From Verrucomicrobiaceae bacterium (GTDB lineage Bacteria > Verrucomicrobiota > Verrucomicrobiia > Verrucomicrobiales > Verrucomicrobiaceae), in the NCBI GenBank assembly GCA_027489965.1, contig JAIXZA010000107.1, positions 1 to 33,227 on the forward strand: a DNA stretch of 33,227 nucleotides. The letters run 5' to 3'. The position numbers and the translations under genes are program-made. Below the pieces are notes generated by a model. It was not told where the DNA came from and ran no database searches. It worked only from the letters and a program-made list of their open reading frames with translations. Each line of letters begins with the position of its first letter. The stretch's first letter is position 1. This document shows, one piece after another, positions 8,801-14,917 of this stretch.

Positions 8801-9678
8801 CGGTAACGGTAGGCGTAAGGGATGGCGGGGTCTCCCTCGGAGCCGTAGGACTCGGCGTAACGAACCCAGTCCATGAAGTGGCGGGCCCATTTTTCTCCGA
8901 AGGCGGGGGTGGCGAGGAGGGCATCCACTGTGTTTTCGAGAGAAGACAATGAGACAGGGAGATGGGGAGACAATGAGATGGAATTCTCCAGGTCTCCTTG
9001 TCTGATTGTCTCCTTGTCTGATTGTCTCGGAGGTAGGCCGGTGAGGATGTAGCTGATGCGGCGGCGGAGCGTAGCGGCATCGGCGAGCGGCGCGGCAGGG
9101 AGGTTTTGTTTCATCAGCTCGGCATCAATGAAGTCGTCGATGGAAGGAGTTTCAGGTTTCAGGTTTAAAGTTCCAAGTTGGCCTGAACTTGAAACTTGAG
9201 ACTTGGAACTTGAAACTCTGATCGGCTGAAACGCCCACCACTCCTTCCGGCGTGCGAGCGTGGCAGACCACGCGGTTTCTTTTTCGACCTGCTCTTTGCT
9301 CGGCGCGGTATCGCGGGGATCGGCAGCACCTTCGCGAATCCATTGCTCGAAATCGGCGATGACCTTGGCTTCGAGCTTGGCGCCGTTTTTGGGCATTTTG
9401 AGGTCGTCGTGCTCGTGCTTGAGGGTTTGGAGGAGGAGGGAGTTTTTGGGATCGCCGGGCTTGATAGCATCGCCGGAGTCGCCGCCGGATTGCCAGCCGG
9501 GGCGGGAGTCGAGCACGAGGCCGCCTTTTTGCTTGGTGGCGGTGCTGTGGCATTCGTAGCACTCCTGCGCGAGGATGGGGCGAATGCGCGACTCGAAGAA
9601 GTCGAGTTGTTGAGCTGTCGGGGCCGCGAGCAGAGGGCCGAAAGAAACGAAAAGGGCCGAAAAAAGGGTGTGTTTCAT
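5860..9678 (-). CDS. PSD1 and planctomycete cytochrome C domain protein (PSCyt1-DUF1549-DUF1553-LamG)
   Basis: A 1272-aa exported protein. Residues 1-19 form a signal peptide. A PSCyt1 domain follows with the haem-type motif CYECH at 40-44 and KMPKNG. DUF1549 spans about 175-400 (FGEKWARHFMDWVRYAES) and contains a second CxxCH, CARCH at 376-380. DUF1553 spans about 695-945 (RVIVNRLWHHIFGRGIV, NKLLSHWSMRRLEAEAIRDS). A coiled-coil stretch (about 945-990) and a LamG/concanavalin-like domain (about 1000-1200) follow. ATG at 9678 overlaps the iclR stop as ATGA. Such proteins occur with DUF1501 partners in Planctomycetota and Verrucomicrobiota and are suspected to act on polysaccharides, without proven chemistry. 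Three repeat-derived peptide insertions (about residues 151-176, 216-248, 600-610) are unusual. Confidence 0.94.
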   Translation of the reverse strand: MKHTLFSALFVSFGPLLAAPTAQQLDFFESRIRPILAQECYECHSTATKQKGGLVLDSRPGWQSGGDSGDAIKPGDPKNSLLLQTLKHEHDDLKMPKNGAKLEAKVIADFEQWIREGAADPRDTAPSKEQVEKETAWSATLARRKEWWAFQPIRVSSSKSQVSSSGQLGTLNLKPETPSIDDFIDAELMKQNLPAAPLADAATLRRRISYILTGLPPRQSDKETIRQGDLENSISLSPHLPVSLSSLENTVDALLATPAFGEKWARHFMDWVRYAESYGSEGDPAIPYAYRYRDYLIRAFNDDVPYPQLVKEGIAGDLLPKPRLKNGLNESAIGIAQLRMVLHGFSPVDSLDEMVTFTDNQIDTVTKAFQALTVSCARCHNHKFDAISQADFYALYGIFTSTHPAVIDANAPDTGDAIRAELKALKTQIKTTLIKDWLTKHPSEKHSPAPILLPTKPQFTFHGLPHTSPGEFTLTENTLHIHPGGYLSSLLSPKDRAVLFTDRFKNPGGTLWFRIAGNGGVKAKYVVQNYPRTGTIHKAVELKEPKDEKLAWRSLDLDFWKDDEIFLQLTTAADMPAEYKADAPSWFILTDAVITKDKTPPGARTPSSASPSQLIAAWQSNTLTDADAEALDALIQSKKLSLDSITPLLRRYRDLEAKLPLPTRVPGVIEADAKDAALFVRGDHKQPAEIIPRRFLDALDPTPFATKQSGRLELAERMADMKNNPLTARVIVNRLWHHIFGRGIVATTDNFGKLGDLPTHPELLDFLAQRFIDSGGSIKEMVKLMVSSKAFQRSAQASELSTQKDPENKLLSHWSMRRLEAEAIRDSIVTLSGKLDTTLYGESVGSGEPRRSIYVKVIRNALDPFLTTFDLPVPFSARGKRDTTNVPAQSLTLLNDSKVIDWSRNWATYVVHDSKDRTDDLRVRQMFRQAYSREASDDEVKQSLAYLATLQQESSEQARELAQQEEKVTALNRQITAILDPARTKLQAERKLSIAPTDLPEALAEWTFDKDLSDTKGLMNLELVGAARIENGALILDGKSMAKSGSLPKKLTTKTLEAWVQLDNLTQRGGGVLTVQEKDGGIFDSLVFGEKQAAHWVAGSDHFNRSELFEGPAETEAATRPVHVAVVYQPDGTISGYRDGQPYGRTYRKAPAAVFETEASQVLLGCRHGSPSGNKGLAGRIFRARLYDRALTPEDIAKTARIESSTITEADILATLSNDQRTQLKRLQSQRDAMNQALEAGRTSMSGDDPKIQAWTSLAQSLINLKEFIYLQ
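7853..7870. repeat. Short perfect hairpin in coding sequence of PSD1
   Basis: GCGGACG (7853-7859) pairs with CGTCCGC (7864-7870) around a 4-nt loop. It encodes part of the peptide PPGARTPSSASPSQ, a low-complexity linker between better-conserved segments. It has the look of a small palindromic repeat placed in frame. Confidence 0.5.
8944..9028. repeat. In-frame simple-repeat insertion in PSD1 gene (GAGACAAT/ATTGTCTC family)
   Basis: AGACAATGAGA occurs at 8944-8954 and again at 8968-8978, a period of 24 bp. Downstream are two near-perfect 16-bp units of TGTCTGATTGTCTCCT (about 8999-9028). The two halves are inverted relative to each other, GAGACAAT against ATTGTCTC. The stretch is translated as a Ser/Asp/Lys-rich segment (RQSDKETIRQGD, SLSPHLPVSLSS) that interrupts the DUF1549 region right after LTGLPP, where homologues normally carry a short variable loop. 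Confidence 0.65.
9156..9216. repeat. In-frame inverted-repeat insertion in PSD1 gene (TTTCAAGTTCCAAGT family)
   Basis: GTTTCA (9156-9161) with AAGTTCCAAGT (9168-9178) pairs with ACTTGGAACTT (9201-9211) and TGAAAC (9211-9216), with the variant motif AACTTGAAACTTGAGAC between. It is read as a Ser/Lys/Gln-rich linker (VSSSKSQVSSSGQLG) between the PSCyt1 and DUF1549 domains. Confidence 0.65.
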
Positions 9679-10460
9679 GCCAGGAGCCTCCGGGTGATGG
9701 TTTCGGCGGCCTGGATGCAGAGGTGGCCGAGTTTTTCGAATTGGTCGCGTTTCACGCGGAAGCTCGGGGCCATGACGGTGACGGCGGCGACGGGGTAATG
9801 GTATTCATCCAGCACTGCAGCGGCGGCGCAGTGGATGCCTTCGAGACCTTCAGCGAGATCGGTGGCGTAGCCGCGCTTGCGCGTTTTGGTAAGATCGGCT
9901 TCGAGGGCGCTGCGGGTGGCGAGGGTGGTCGGCGTGTATTGCTTGAGCTTCACGCTGGCGAAGAAGCCATCGAGTTCAGCAGGCGGTAGATGGGCGAGGA
10001 CGGCCTTGCCCGGCGCACAGGAATACATCGGCACCTGAAGGCCCACGGTGCTGCTCACTTTGATCGGCTGCGACGAGATACACTGCTCCAGCACGGTCAT
10101 CTTGTGGGTCACGCTGGTGTGAAGTTGCGTGGTTTCGCCGGATTCATCGCGCAGCCATTTGAGCGACTCCAAAGCGCAGACGACGAGGCTTTTCTCACGC
10201 ACTTGAGGGCGGGAGAGGTCGAAGAGCTTGTTCGTGAGCACGAAGCGCTTGTCGTCCTCGCGGCGCTGGAGATAGCCGCGGTTGTGCAGGGTGCCGGTGA
10301 TGCGGAAGACCGAGTTCACAGGCAGATCCAATTCTCGCGCGATCTCAGTGAGGCTCAGGCCAGCGCGATGCTGGCCGAGGAGTTCCAAGATCGCGAGCGT
10401 GCGCTCGGTGCCTGGAGCCAGGGTATCTTCAGATGGGGAATTGACGACGTCTTTGAGCAT
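9675..10460 (-). CDS. IclR-family transcriptional regulator
   Basis: A 261-aa cytosolic regulator. The N-terminal winged helix-turn-helix covers about residues 18-75 (GLSLTEIARELDLPVNSVFRI, then LHNRGYLQR). The C-terminal effector-binding domain has typical IclR features: YSCAPGKAVLAHLP, RKRGYATDLAEGLEGIHCAAAAV and YHYPVAAVTVMAPSFR. It overlaps the PSD1 gene as ATGA, so the regulator and the exported enzymes should be on one transcript. Its start codon abuts a perfect 14-bp palindrome, which suggests autoregulation and shared control of the divergent dehydrogenase. IclR regulators often sense small organic acids or sugar-derived metabolites; the ligand here is unknown. Confidence 0.92.
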   Translation of the reverse strand: MLKDVVNSPSEDTLAPGTERTLAILELLGQHRAGLSLTEIARELDLPVNSVFRITGTLHNRGYLQRREDDKRFVLTNKLFDLSRPQVREKSLVVCALESLKWLRDESGETTQLHTSVTHKMTVLEQCISSQPIKVSSTVGLQVPMYSCAPGKAVLAHLPPAELDGFFASVKLKQYTPTTLATRSALEADLTKTRKRGYATDLAEGLEGIHCAAAAVLDEYHYPVAAVTVMAPSFRVKRDQFEKLGHLCIQAAETITRRLLA

Positions 10461-10491
10461 TCTAAATTTAGAAACGTTTCTGGATTTGGAA
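10460..10491. promoter_or_regulatory. Stacked palindromes, likely IclR operator
   Basis: TTCTAAATTTAGAA (10460-10473) is a perfect palindrome that begins on the iclR start codon. AGAAACGTTTCT (10470-10481) is a second perfect palindrome overlapping it. TTC-N8-GAA recurs at 10478-10491 (TTCTGGATTTGGAA), 18 bp from the first. Paired AT-centred dyads fit IclR-family operator architecture. Control of both iclR and the divergent dehydrogenase is inferred. Confidence 0.65.
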
Positions 10492-10537
10492 TTCTTGCTT
10501 GTGTTTCTGTCCTCGTCTAAAAAGAGTTCATATCATT

Positions 10538-11578
10538 ATGAAATCCGTCATCGCTGTTCATCCCGGTCATTTAGAAATCCTCGACACTCCCGTGCCGAAG
10601 CCTGGGCCGTATCAGGCGCTGGTGAAGACGGAGTGTGCCTGCCTTTGCAACCGGACGGATAGCGAGCTGCTGCATGGGAACTTCCCCGGTATGGAGGACA
10701 AGTTCCCGTTTGCGCTCGGTCATGAGAGTGTGGGGATTGTGACCGCAGTCGGCGAAAAGGTGAGGAACTTTGCGGTGGGTGATCGAGCCGTCGGAGGGCT
10801 GAATTTTGATCTACAAATGGAAGGTGTGGACTCGGGCTGGGGCGGCTTTGGCGAGTACACTCTGGCGAATGATCACGAGGCGATGGTCCAGGATGGCGTG
10901 GCAAATGACGCGAATGGCTGGGTCGAGGTGTATGAGATCCAGACAAAGGTGGACGCGGACATCCCGCCGCAGGAGGCGGTGTTGCTCTGTACTTGGCGCG
11001 AGGTGCTGGGTGCTTTTCGTGATTTCCATCTCAGGCCAGGCGATGATGTGCTGATCTTCGGTGCAGGCCCCGTTGGTCTGAGTTTTGTCAAACTGGGCCG
11101 CCTTTTCGGACTACGCTGGATCGGTATCGTGGACCGTCATGCAGACAAGCGGGCAAAAGCCCTCTCATTTGGCGCTGATGCGGGATTTGAGCCTGGGGAA
11201 GAGATCAGAACCGCACAGGGGACTGTGCGGACCACTTTGGATGCGGTGATCGATGCGGTGGGAAGTGCGGACATTCTCCAGCAGGGGCTGCCGCTGCTGC
11301 GTCGCGGAGGTTCACATTGCATCTATGGCGTGCTGACTCAGCCAGTGCTTCACCTCGACAAATCGAAGGGTGACTTCAATTTCAACATCCTCGTGCATCA
11401 GTGGCCAACGCGTAAATACGAGCGCGAGAGCCAGCCACAGCTATGTCAGTGGATTCGCGAAGGGAAGCTGACTTCGGCTGACTTCATCACGCACAGGTTC
11501 CCCTTGGAGCAGATCCATGAGGCCTTTGATGAAGTTGCGCGTCGTGGGGTGATCAAGGCACTCATTGAGTATCCTTGA
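10538..11578 (+). CDS. Zinc-type medium-chain alcohol/polyol dehydrogenase
   Basis: A 346-aa MDR-superfamily NAD(P)-dependent dehydrogenase. The catalytic zinc site is suggested by Cys37 in CNRTD and His62-Glu63 in GHESVG. The Rossmann motif GAGPVG lies near residue 175, followed by acidic VDRHADK, which favours NAD. The four-Cys structural zinc loop of classical members is not seen; VGGLNFDLQMEG occupies that region. ATG at 10538 is used because the family N terminus begins there; an earlier ATG at 10499 adds 13 unrelated residues. It is divergent from iclR across a palindrome-rich 77-bp gap, so it may oxidise or reduce a metabolite from the PSD1/DUF1501 pathway. The substrate is unknown. 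Confidence 0.87.
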   Translation: MKSVIAVHPGHLEILDTPVPKPGPYQALVKTECACLCNRTDSELLHGNFPGMEDKFPFALGHESVGIVTAVGEKVRNFAVGDRAVGGLNFDLQMEGVDSGWGGFGEYTLANDHEAMVQDGVANDANGWVEVYEIQTKVDADIPPQEAVLLCTWREVLGAFRDFHLRPGDDVLIFGAGPVGLSFVKLGRLFGLRWIGIVDRHADKRAKALSFGADAGFEPGEEIRTAQGTVRTTLDAVIDAVGSADILQQGLPLLRRGGSHCIYGVLTQPVLHLDKSKGDFNFNILVHQWPTRKYERESQPQLCQWIREGKLTSADFITHRFPLEQIHEAFDEVARRGVIKALIEYP

Positions 11579-11599
11579 TCAACACAATCTCGATGGCGA

Positions 11600-12592
11600 C
11601 TAAACTAGCTCGCAAGTGACTTTGGCGCTCTTGTCCATGACGCCAAGAACGACGGCACCAGAACCGACTTTCAGGGCTTTGGCAGCGTGTTTAGGATCGA
11701 CGATGGCGACCCAGCCGATGCCCATGTTGAAGGTGTCCCAGCAATCGGCTGGATCAGCATGACGAAGCACTTTTTGAACAACGTCATTCTTCCAAGTTGG
11801 AACTTTAAGATGACAGCCGAAGCCGCGCTTGGTGAAAATGCGGCCAAGGTTTTCGACGAGGCCACCACCAGTGATGTGGGCCATAGCAGCTGGTTTAATC
11901 TTGGCTTTCTTCAGGCCCCAGCATTGCTTATGATAGAGTAGGGTAGGGGTCAGGAGTTGCGCTGCTTCTTTCTTGCTGAGCTTGATGCTTTCTTTGGCTA
12001 AAATTCGGCGAACAAGGCTGAAGCCGTTGGCGTGAAAGCCGGCGCTAGGCCAGCCGATGAGGACGTCGCCCTGTTTGATCTCGGCAGGATTGAGTACGTC
12101 TTTCTTTTCGGCTGCCCCAATGGCAAAGCCAGAGAGCTCAACCATGCCATCAAGAACAGCTCCCGGCATTTCAGCAGTCTCACCACCGGCGAGGATGCAG
12201 TTGCAGGCTTGAAGATATTCTGACATGCCAGCAATGATGCGTGCGAGCTGGCGCTTTTTGATTTGATTGACGCCGACGTAGTCGAGAAACATGATCGGAT
12301 CAGCACCACAGGTGAGCACGTCATTGACGTTCATTGCCACCAGGTCTTTTCCCGCATTTTCGAGGAGATCATATTTGAGAAGCAGTTCCAGCTTGGTGCC
12401 CACACCATCGCAGCCGGTGAAGATCATCGGTTCCTTGTATTTGCTCAGATCATAACCGGCAGCAAAAAGACCAAAAGCATTGGCGAGCTTGCGCTTCTTT
12501 TGAGTGGCCTTTACGAGCGCACCGATGTCATCGACAAAGGAGGCTGCTTCATGGATATCGACGCCGGCTTGTTTATAGGTATGCTTGGACAT
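11600..12592 (-). CDS. purM: Phosphoribosylformylglycinamidine cyclo-ligase
   Basis: A 330-aa AIR synthetase, which closes the imidazole ring using ATP in the fifth step of purine synthesis. Diagnostic stretches are YKQAGVDIHEA at the N terminus, TGCDGVGTKLELL, MNVNDVLTCGADPIMFLDY, ILAGGETAEMPG and AHITGGGLVENLGRI. The length is close to the usual 340-350. It stands alone, convergent with the dehydrogenase (21 bp apart, no clear terminator) and 77 bp downstream of the zinc-ribbon gene on the same strand. A GCGGCG/CGCCGC hairpin (12606-12620) lies in its leader. No other pur genes are in the window. Confidence 0.96.
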   Translation of the reverse strand: MSKHTYKQAGVDIHEAASFVDDIGALVKATQKKRKLANAFGLFAAGYDLSKYKEPMIFTGCDGVGTKLELLLKYDLLENAGKDLVAMNVNDVLTCGADPIMFLDYVGVNQIKKRQLARIIAGMSEYLQACNCILAGGETAEMPGAVLDGMVELSGFAIGAAEKKDVLNPAEIKQGDVLIGWPSAGFHANGFSLVRRILAKESIKLSKKEAAQLLTPTLLYHKQCWGLKKAKIKPAAMAHITGGGLVENLGRIFTKRGFGCHLKVPTWKNDVVQKVLRHADPADCWDTFNMGIGWVAIVDPKHAAKALKVGSGAVVLGVMDKSAKVTCELV

Positions 12593-12669
12593 GGGAAAGG
12601 GAGGTGCGGCGTGTCGCCGCGAGCGAAGAGAGTGAAGCGCGGAGTCAGAGATGCAAGCATGGCTTGCTG

Positions 12670-12684
12670 CTAGATTGGATCTAG
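12670..12684 (-). terminator. Small hairpin over the stop codon of the zinc-ribbon gene
   Basis: CTAGAT (12670-12675) pairs with ATCTAG (12679-12684) around a 3-nt loop and includes the TAG stop. A second hairpin, GCAAGC/GCTTGC (12653-12658 with 12662-12667), follows. Neither has a T-run, so factor-independent termination is doubtful; this could be a 3'-end stability structure. Confidence 0.3.
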
Positions 12685-12912
12685 TGCACCCCGCTGATTA
12701 TGGCTACCACAGGAGGGGCACTGAGTGATGGCTGCGGCTTTTTTGGGAATTGCATAGGTGCAGTTGCAAATGCGGCATTGAATGGCGATCCGGCGGCGAT
12801 GAACTTCCCGCCTTCTTTCCCGCCAGAGATTCCAGATCCAGAGGCAGCAAACAAGCAGAACGCCGATCATCATGACGGCGACAATTAGGCCACTGAGTTG
12901 AACCCGAATCAC
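12670..12912 (-). CDS. Small membrane protein with C-terminal zinc ribbon
   Basis: An 80-aa protein starting from GTG at 12912, chosen because GTG overlaps the upstream TGA stop as GTGA; an ATG at 12954 would give 94 aa and a 46-bp overlap. Residues about 7-30 form one membrane helix (LIVAVMMIGVLLVCCLWIW). A basic segment (RERRREVHRRR) follows, then two Cys pairs (CRIC and CPSC) typical of a zinc ribbon. It is the last gene of the ExbB-ExbD-TonB-like operon. Its role is unknown; an accessory or assembly factor for that complex is inferred from coupling alone. Confidence 0.75.
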   Translation of the reverse strand: MIRVQLSGLIVAVMMIGVLLVCCLWIWNLWRERRREVHRRRIAIQCRICNCTYAIPKKAAAITQCPSCGSHNQRGALDPI

Positions 12913-13652
12913 GGCTGGGCCTCCTTTTCCCAAGCAAAAGTGACCTCGGCCCACTCCAGTTCCTTTCCTGTGGGTTCAAAGCGCATCTGTGTCATGGCGG
13001 TATGCAGTTTAACCATGATGGCTGGATCATCGGACGAGGATAACGGCAGTGCCATAATCACTTGTCCTAATGGGCCGATGGCCAGCTGAAACTGCGGTCG
13101 TGATGGGTCAGTCAGAGCTATGTCACCCAATGGCGGGGCACTTGATAAACGCAGGTTGTTGTTTGAATGAATGACTGAGTGTAGCTGTGCGTTGATTCCT
13201 TGCTTGGGTTCATGAATGATCAAGCCTGGAAGCGGAGGGAGTACATCAATGTCTGCGGCGAAGAGAAGCGGGCTTTCGCGATTACGGGTGCGTAATTGTG
13301 GGGCTTTAAGTTTGAGTTCAAACTTACTTATAGGTGGCTCAAAGGAAGGTAACTTGGCTTCACTGGGGATTTCTCGGAGTGTGGGAGAATCTGTCGGAAG
13401 TAGCGTGAAGCTTCGATCCACGGCTCGGTTGATCAGGGCTCTATCAGCATCAACATTGGGATTGAGCACAATCATTTGCTGCGGGCGTGACGTTAACTTC
13501 GGTGCCTCTGGTGTGATAATGCGGAATAGAATGAAAAGCAGAGCAAAGCAACCTGCGGTGACTAAAAGCGCTGCTATTAGCCAGAGTCCTGTGCGCTCCT
13601 CGCGGTGCCAATCAAAGAGGAGTCCTGAGTCTGAATTCCGTGAGCGCTTCAT
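12909..13652 (-). CDS. TonB-like energy-transducer protein, membrane anchored
   Basis: A 247-aa protein with a short cytoplasmic head, one membrane helix at about 24-46 (LWLIAALLVTAGCFALLF), a Pro/Lys-containing periplasmic linker and a C-terminal region that resembles a TonB C-terminal fold. That region reads AIGPLGQVIMALPLSSSDD, then MRFEPTGKELEWAEVTFAWE. TonB family ends typically show a similar 'G.V...L..SSGDP' followed by 'RF.P'. It overlaps exbD by an ATGA junction and is followed by the zinc-ribbon gene with a GTGA junction. The TonB assignment rests on position and weak motif similarity, not a strong domain match. Confidence 0.65.
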   Translation of the reverse strand: MKRSRNSDSGLLFDWHREERTGLWLIAALLVTAGCFALLFILFRIITPEAPKLTSRPQQMIVLNPNVDADRALINRAVDRSFTLLPTDSPTLREIPSEAKLPSFEPPISKFELKLKAPQLRTRNRESPLLFAADIDVLPPLPGLIIHEPKQGINAQLHSVIHSNNNLRLSSAPPLGDIALTDPSRPQFQLAIGPLGQVIMALPLSSSDDPAIMVKLHTAMTQMRFEPTGKELEWAEVTFAWEKEAQP

Positions 13653-14068
13653 CGCGTCGCTGAGGTCGCAGGATTTGGCGTGGTGGAGAGGGCCACTTCA
13701 TAGCCTAATTCCAGAGCAAGATTGCTGACTTCGGTGAATCTCGCTGTCGGAGCCTGTCTGTCGGTATGTAAAATGATGCGCCGTTCGCCGTCTCTACGGC
13801 CCTTCAGTTCCGTGCGGAGTTCCTCCCAAGTCATGCGTTTGCCATCAAAGTAGAGGGGGGCATCACTGCCTGGAGCTAAGGTGACGATATGAGCCCGGTC
13901 AAAACCTGTGAGGCGGCTACTGGAGCGCGGCTTTTCGACTCTGATACCACTTTGAACGATAAATCCACTGCTGAATAAAAAGTAAACTATGAGCAGCAGA
14001 ATGGCATTCAGCAGTGGTGTGATGTAGAGCCAGGGGCTCTGCTTTGGCAGATGACTTTCGAGCTTCAT
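13649..14068 (-). CDS. exbD: ExbD/TolR-family protein with Asn in place of the membrane Asp
   Basis: A 139-aa ExbD/TolR-type protein: short N-terminal tail, one membrane helix (residues about 14-34, LYITPLLNAILLLIVYFLF) and a periplasmic domain ending in ALELGYEVALST. In canonical ExbD/TolR the helix begins TP(L/F)IDVV, and the Asp carries protons. Here residue 21 is Asn, giving TPLLNAILL. The periplasmic part keeps the ExbD pattern (GSDAPLYFDGKRMTWEEL, IILHTDRQAPTARFTEV). It sits 15 bp after exbB and overlaps the TonB-like gene. A non-proton-driven or differently coupled complex is possible. Confidence 0.82.
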   Translation of the reverse strand: MKLESHLPKQSPWLYITPLLNAILLLIVYFLFSSGFIVQSGIRVEKPRSSSRLTGFDRAHIVTLAPGSDAPLYFDGKRMTWEELRTELKGRRDGERRIILHTDRQAPTARFTEVSNLALELGYEVALSTTPNPATSATR

Positions 14069-14083
14069 GCTTCGATCCTGAGA

Positions 14084-14764
14084 TCAGCTTTTCCGTGCGC
14101 GGCCCTTCACCGGCATCTCCTCCGCCGCCTGACGGAATTCGACGATGTTATCGGTTGATTTAGAGTCTTCGATTAAGTTCACGATCTCCACGCCCGCGCG
14201 CTCTAGGTCATGCATGATGGAGCGTGAGCGAGCGCTGAGAAAAGCAAAGAAAAGATAAGAGGGAATGGCTACGACCAGTCCCAAGGCGGATGTGATCAGG
14301 CTTTCGTATACGCCCCGAGCCACTTCAGCTGGGGTCGTCATGCCATTGGCTGAGGAGAGGTTGGTGAAGCTGTCGAGCAGACCGATAACGGTCCCTAGAA
14401 GGCCGATAAGTGGTCCTGCATGGGCGATCGCATTTAGGATAGCGAGGTAGCGCTCTAAACGTGGCACCTCAAGCTGGCCAGCTTCTTGGACGATCTCTTT
14501 GAGCTGTTCCCGTGGAGCATGCTGGCGCAGCAAGGCAGCATGGATGACCCGACCCGCTGGTACGCGAGTAGCCACACATTCCTGGAGGGCCTCAGCGTAA
14601 TTTTTGCGACGAATCAGGGCGGCAAGGCCTGCCAAAAATTCACCGATGTTCATGCTGGCACGATGATAATACGAAAGTCTCTCCAGGAAGATGGCGACGG
14701 AGAAGCCAAGGCAAGCCATCAGGAGCCAGACCAGAGGGCCTCCTTTGGAAATTAGTTCGGTCAT
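14084..14764 (-). CDS. exbB: MotA/TolQ/ExbB proton-channel family protein
   Basis: A 226-aa inner-membrane protein with three membrane segments (about 8-27, 112-134, 152-175). Signatures are IAHAGPLIGLLGTVIGLLDSF and ESLITSALGLVVAIPSYLF, matching ExbB/TolQ. Where E. coli ExbB has Thr in ATAIGL, this protein reads TSALGL. It should form the pentameric stator around ExbD and energise the TonB-like partner. It is the first gene of a four-gene operon (exbB, exbD, TonB-like, zinc ribbon). A TATAAT hexamer on the minus strand at 14862-14857 is a possible -10. Confidence 0.9.
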   Translation of the reverse strand: MTELISKGGPLVWLLMACLGFSVAIFLERLSYYHRASMNIGEFLAGLAALIRRKNYAEALQECVATRVPAGRVIHAALLRQHAPREQLKEIVQEAGQLEVPRLERYLAILNAIAHAGPLIGLLGTVIGLLDSFTNLSSANGMTTPAEVARGVYESLITSALGLVVAIPSYLFFAFLSARSRSIMHDLERAGVEIVNLIEDSKSTDNIVEFRQAAEEMPVKGRARKS

Positions 14765-14859
14765 AGTGCAGAAAGGGCTGGGAAGTGGTGAGGCTGTTGG
14801 GACGTCGGAGCTAATCCGATCAGTGCGTTCAGTCTCAGCATGATTGATGCCTCTTGATT

Positions 14860-14886
14860 ATAAATCTAAAGACAGGCATAAATCTA
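14860..14886. promoter_or_regulatory. Direct repeat ATAAATCTA x2 in the divergent exbB / receiver-gene promoter region
   Basis: ATAAATCTA occurs at 14860-14868 and 14878-14886, 18 bp apart, in the AT-richest part of the 150-bp gap. The left copy overlaps a consensus TATAAT on the minus strand (14862-14857). It could be a binding site or part of back-to-back promoters. Confidence 0.4.
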
Positions 14887-14917
14887 TATCCTTTTTACAG
14901 GCAGAAGCCAGCCGATT

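Noticed and set aside
12606..12620. GCGGCG/CGCCGC hairpin in the purM leader considered as a riboswitch
   Set aside because: A single short hairpin with no conserved purine-riboswitch core.
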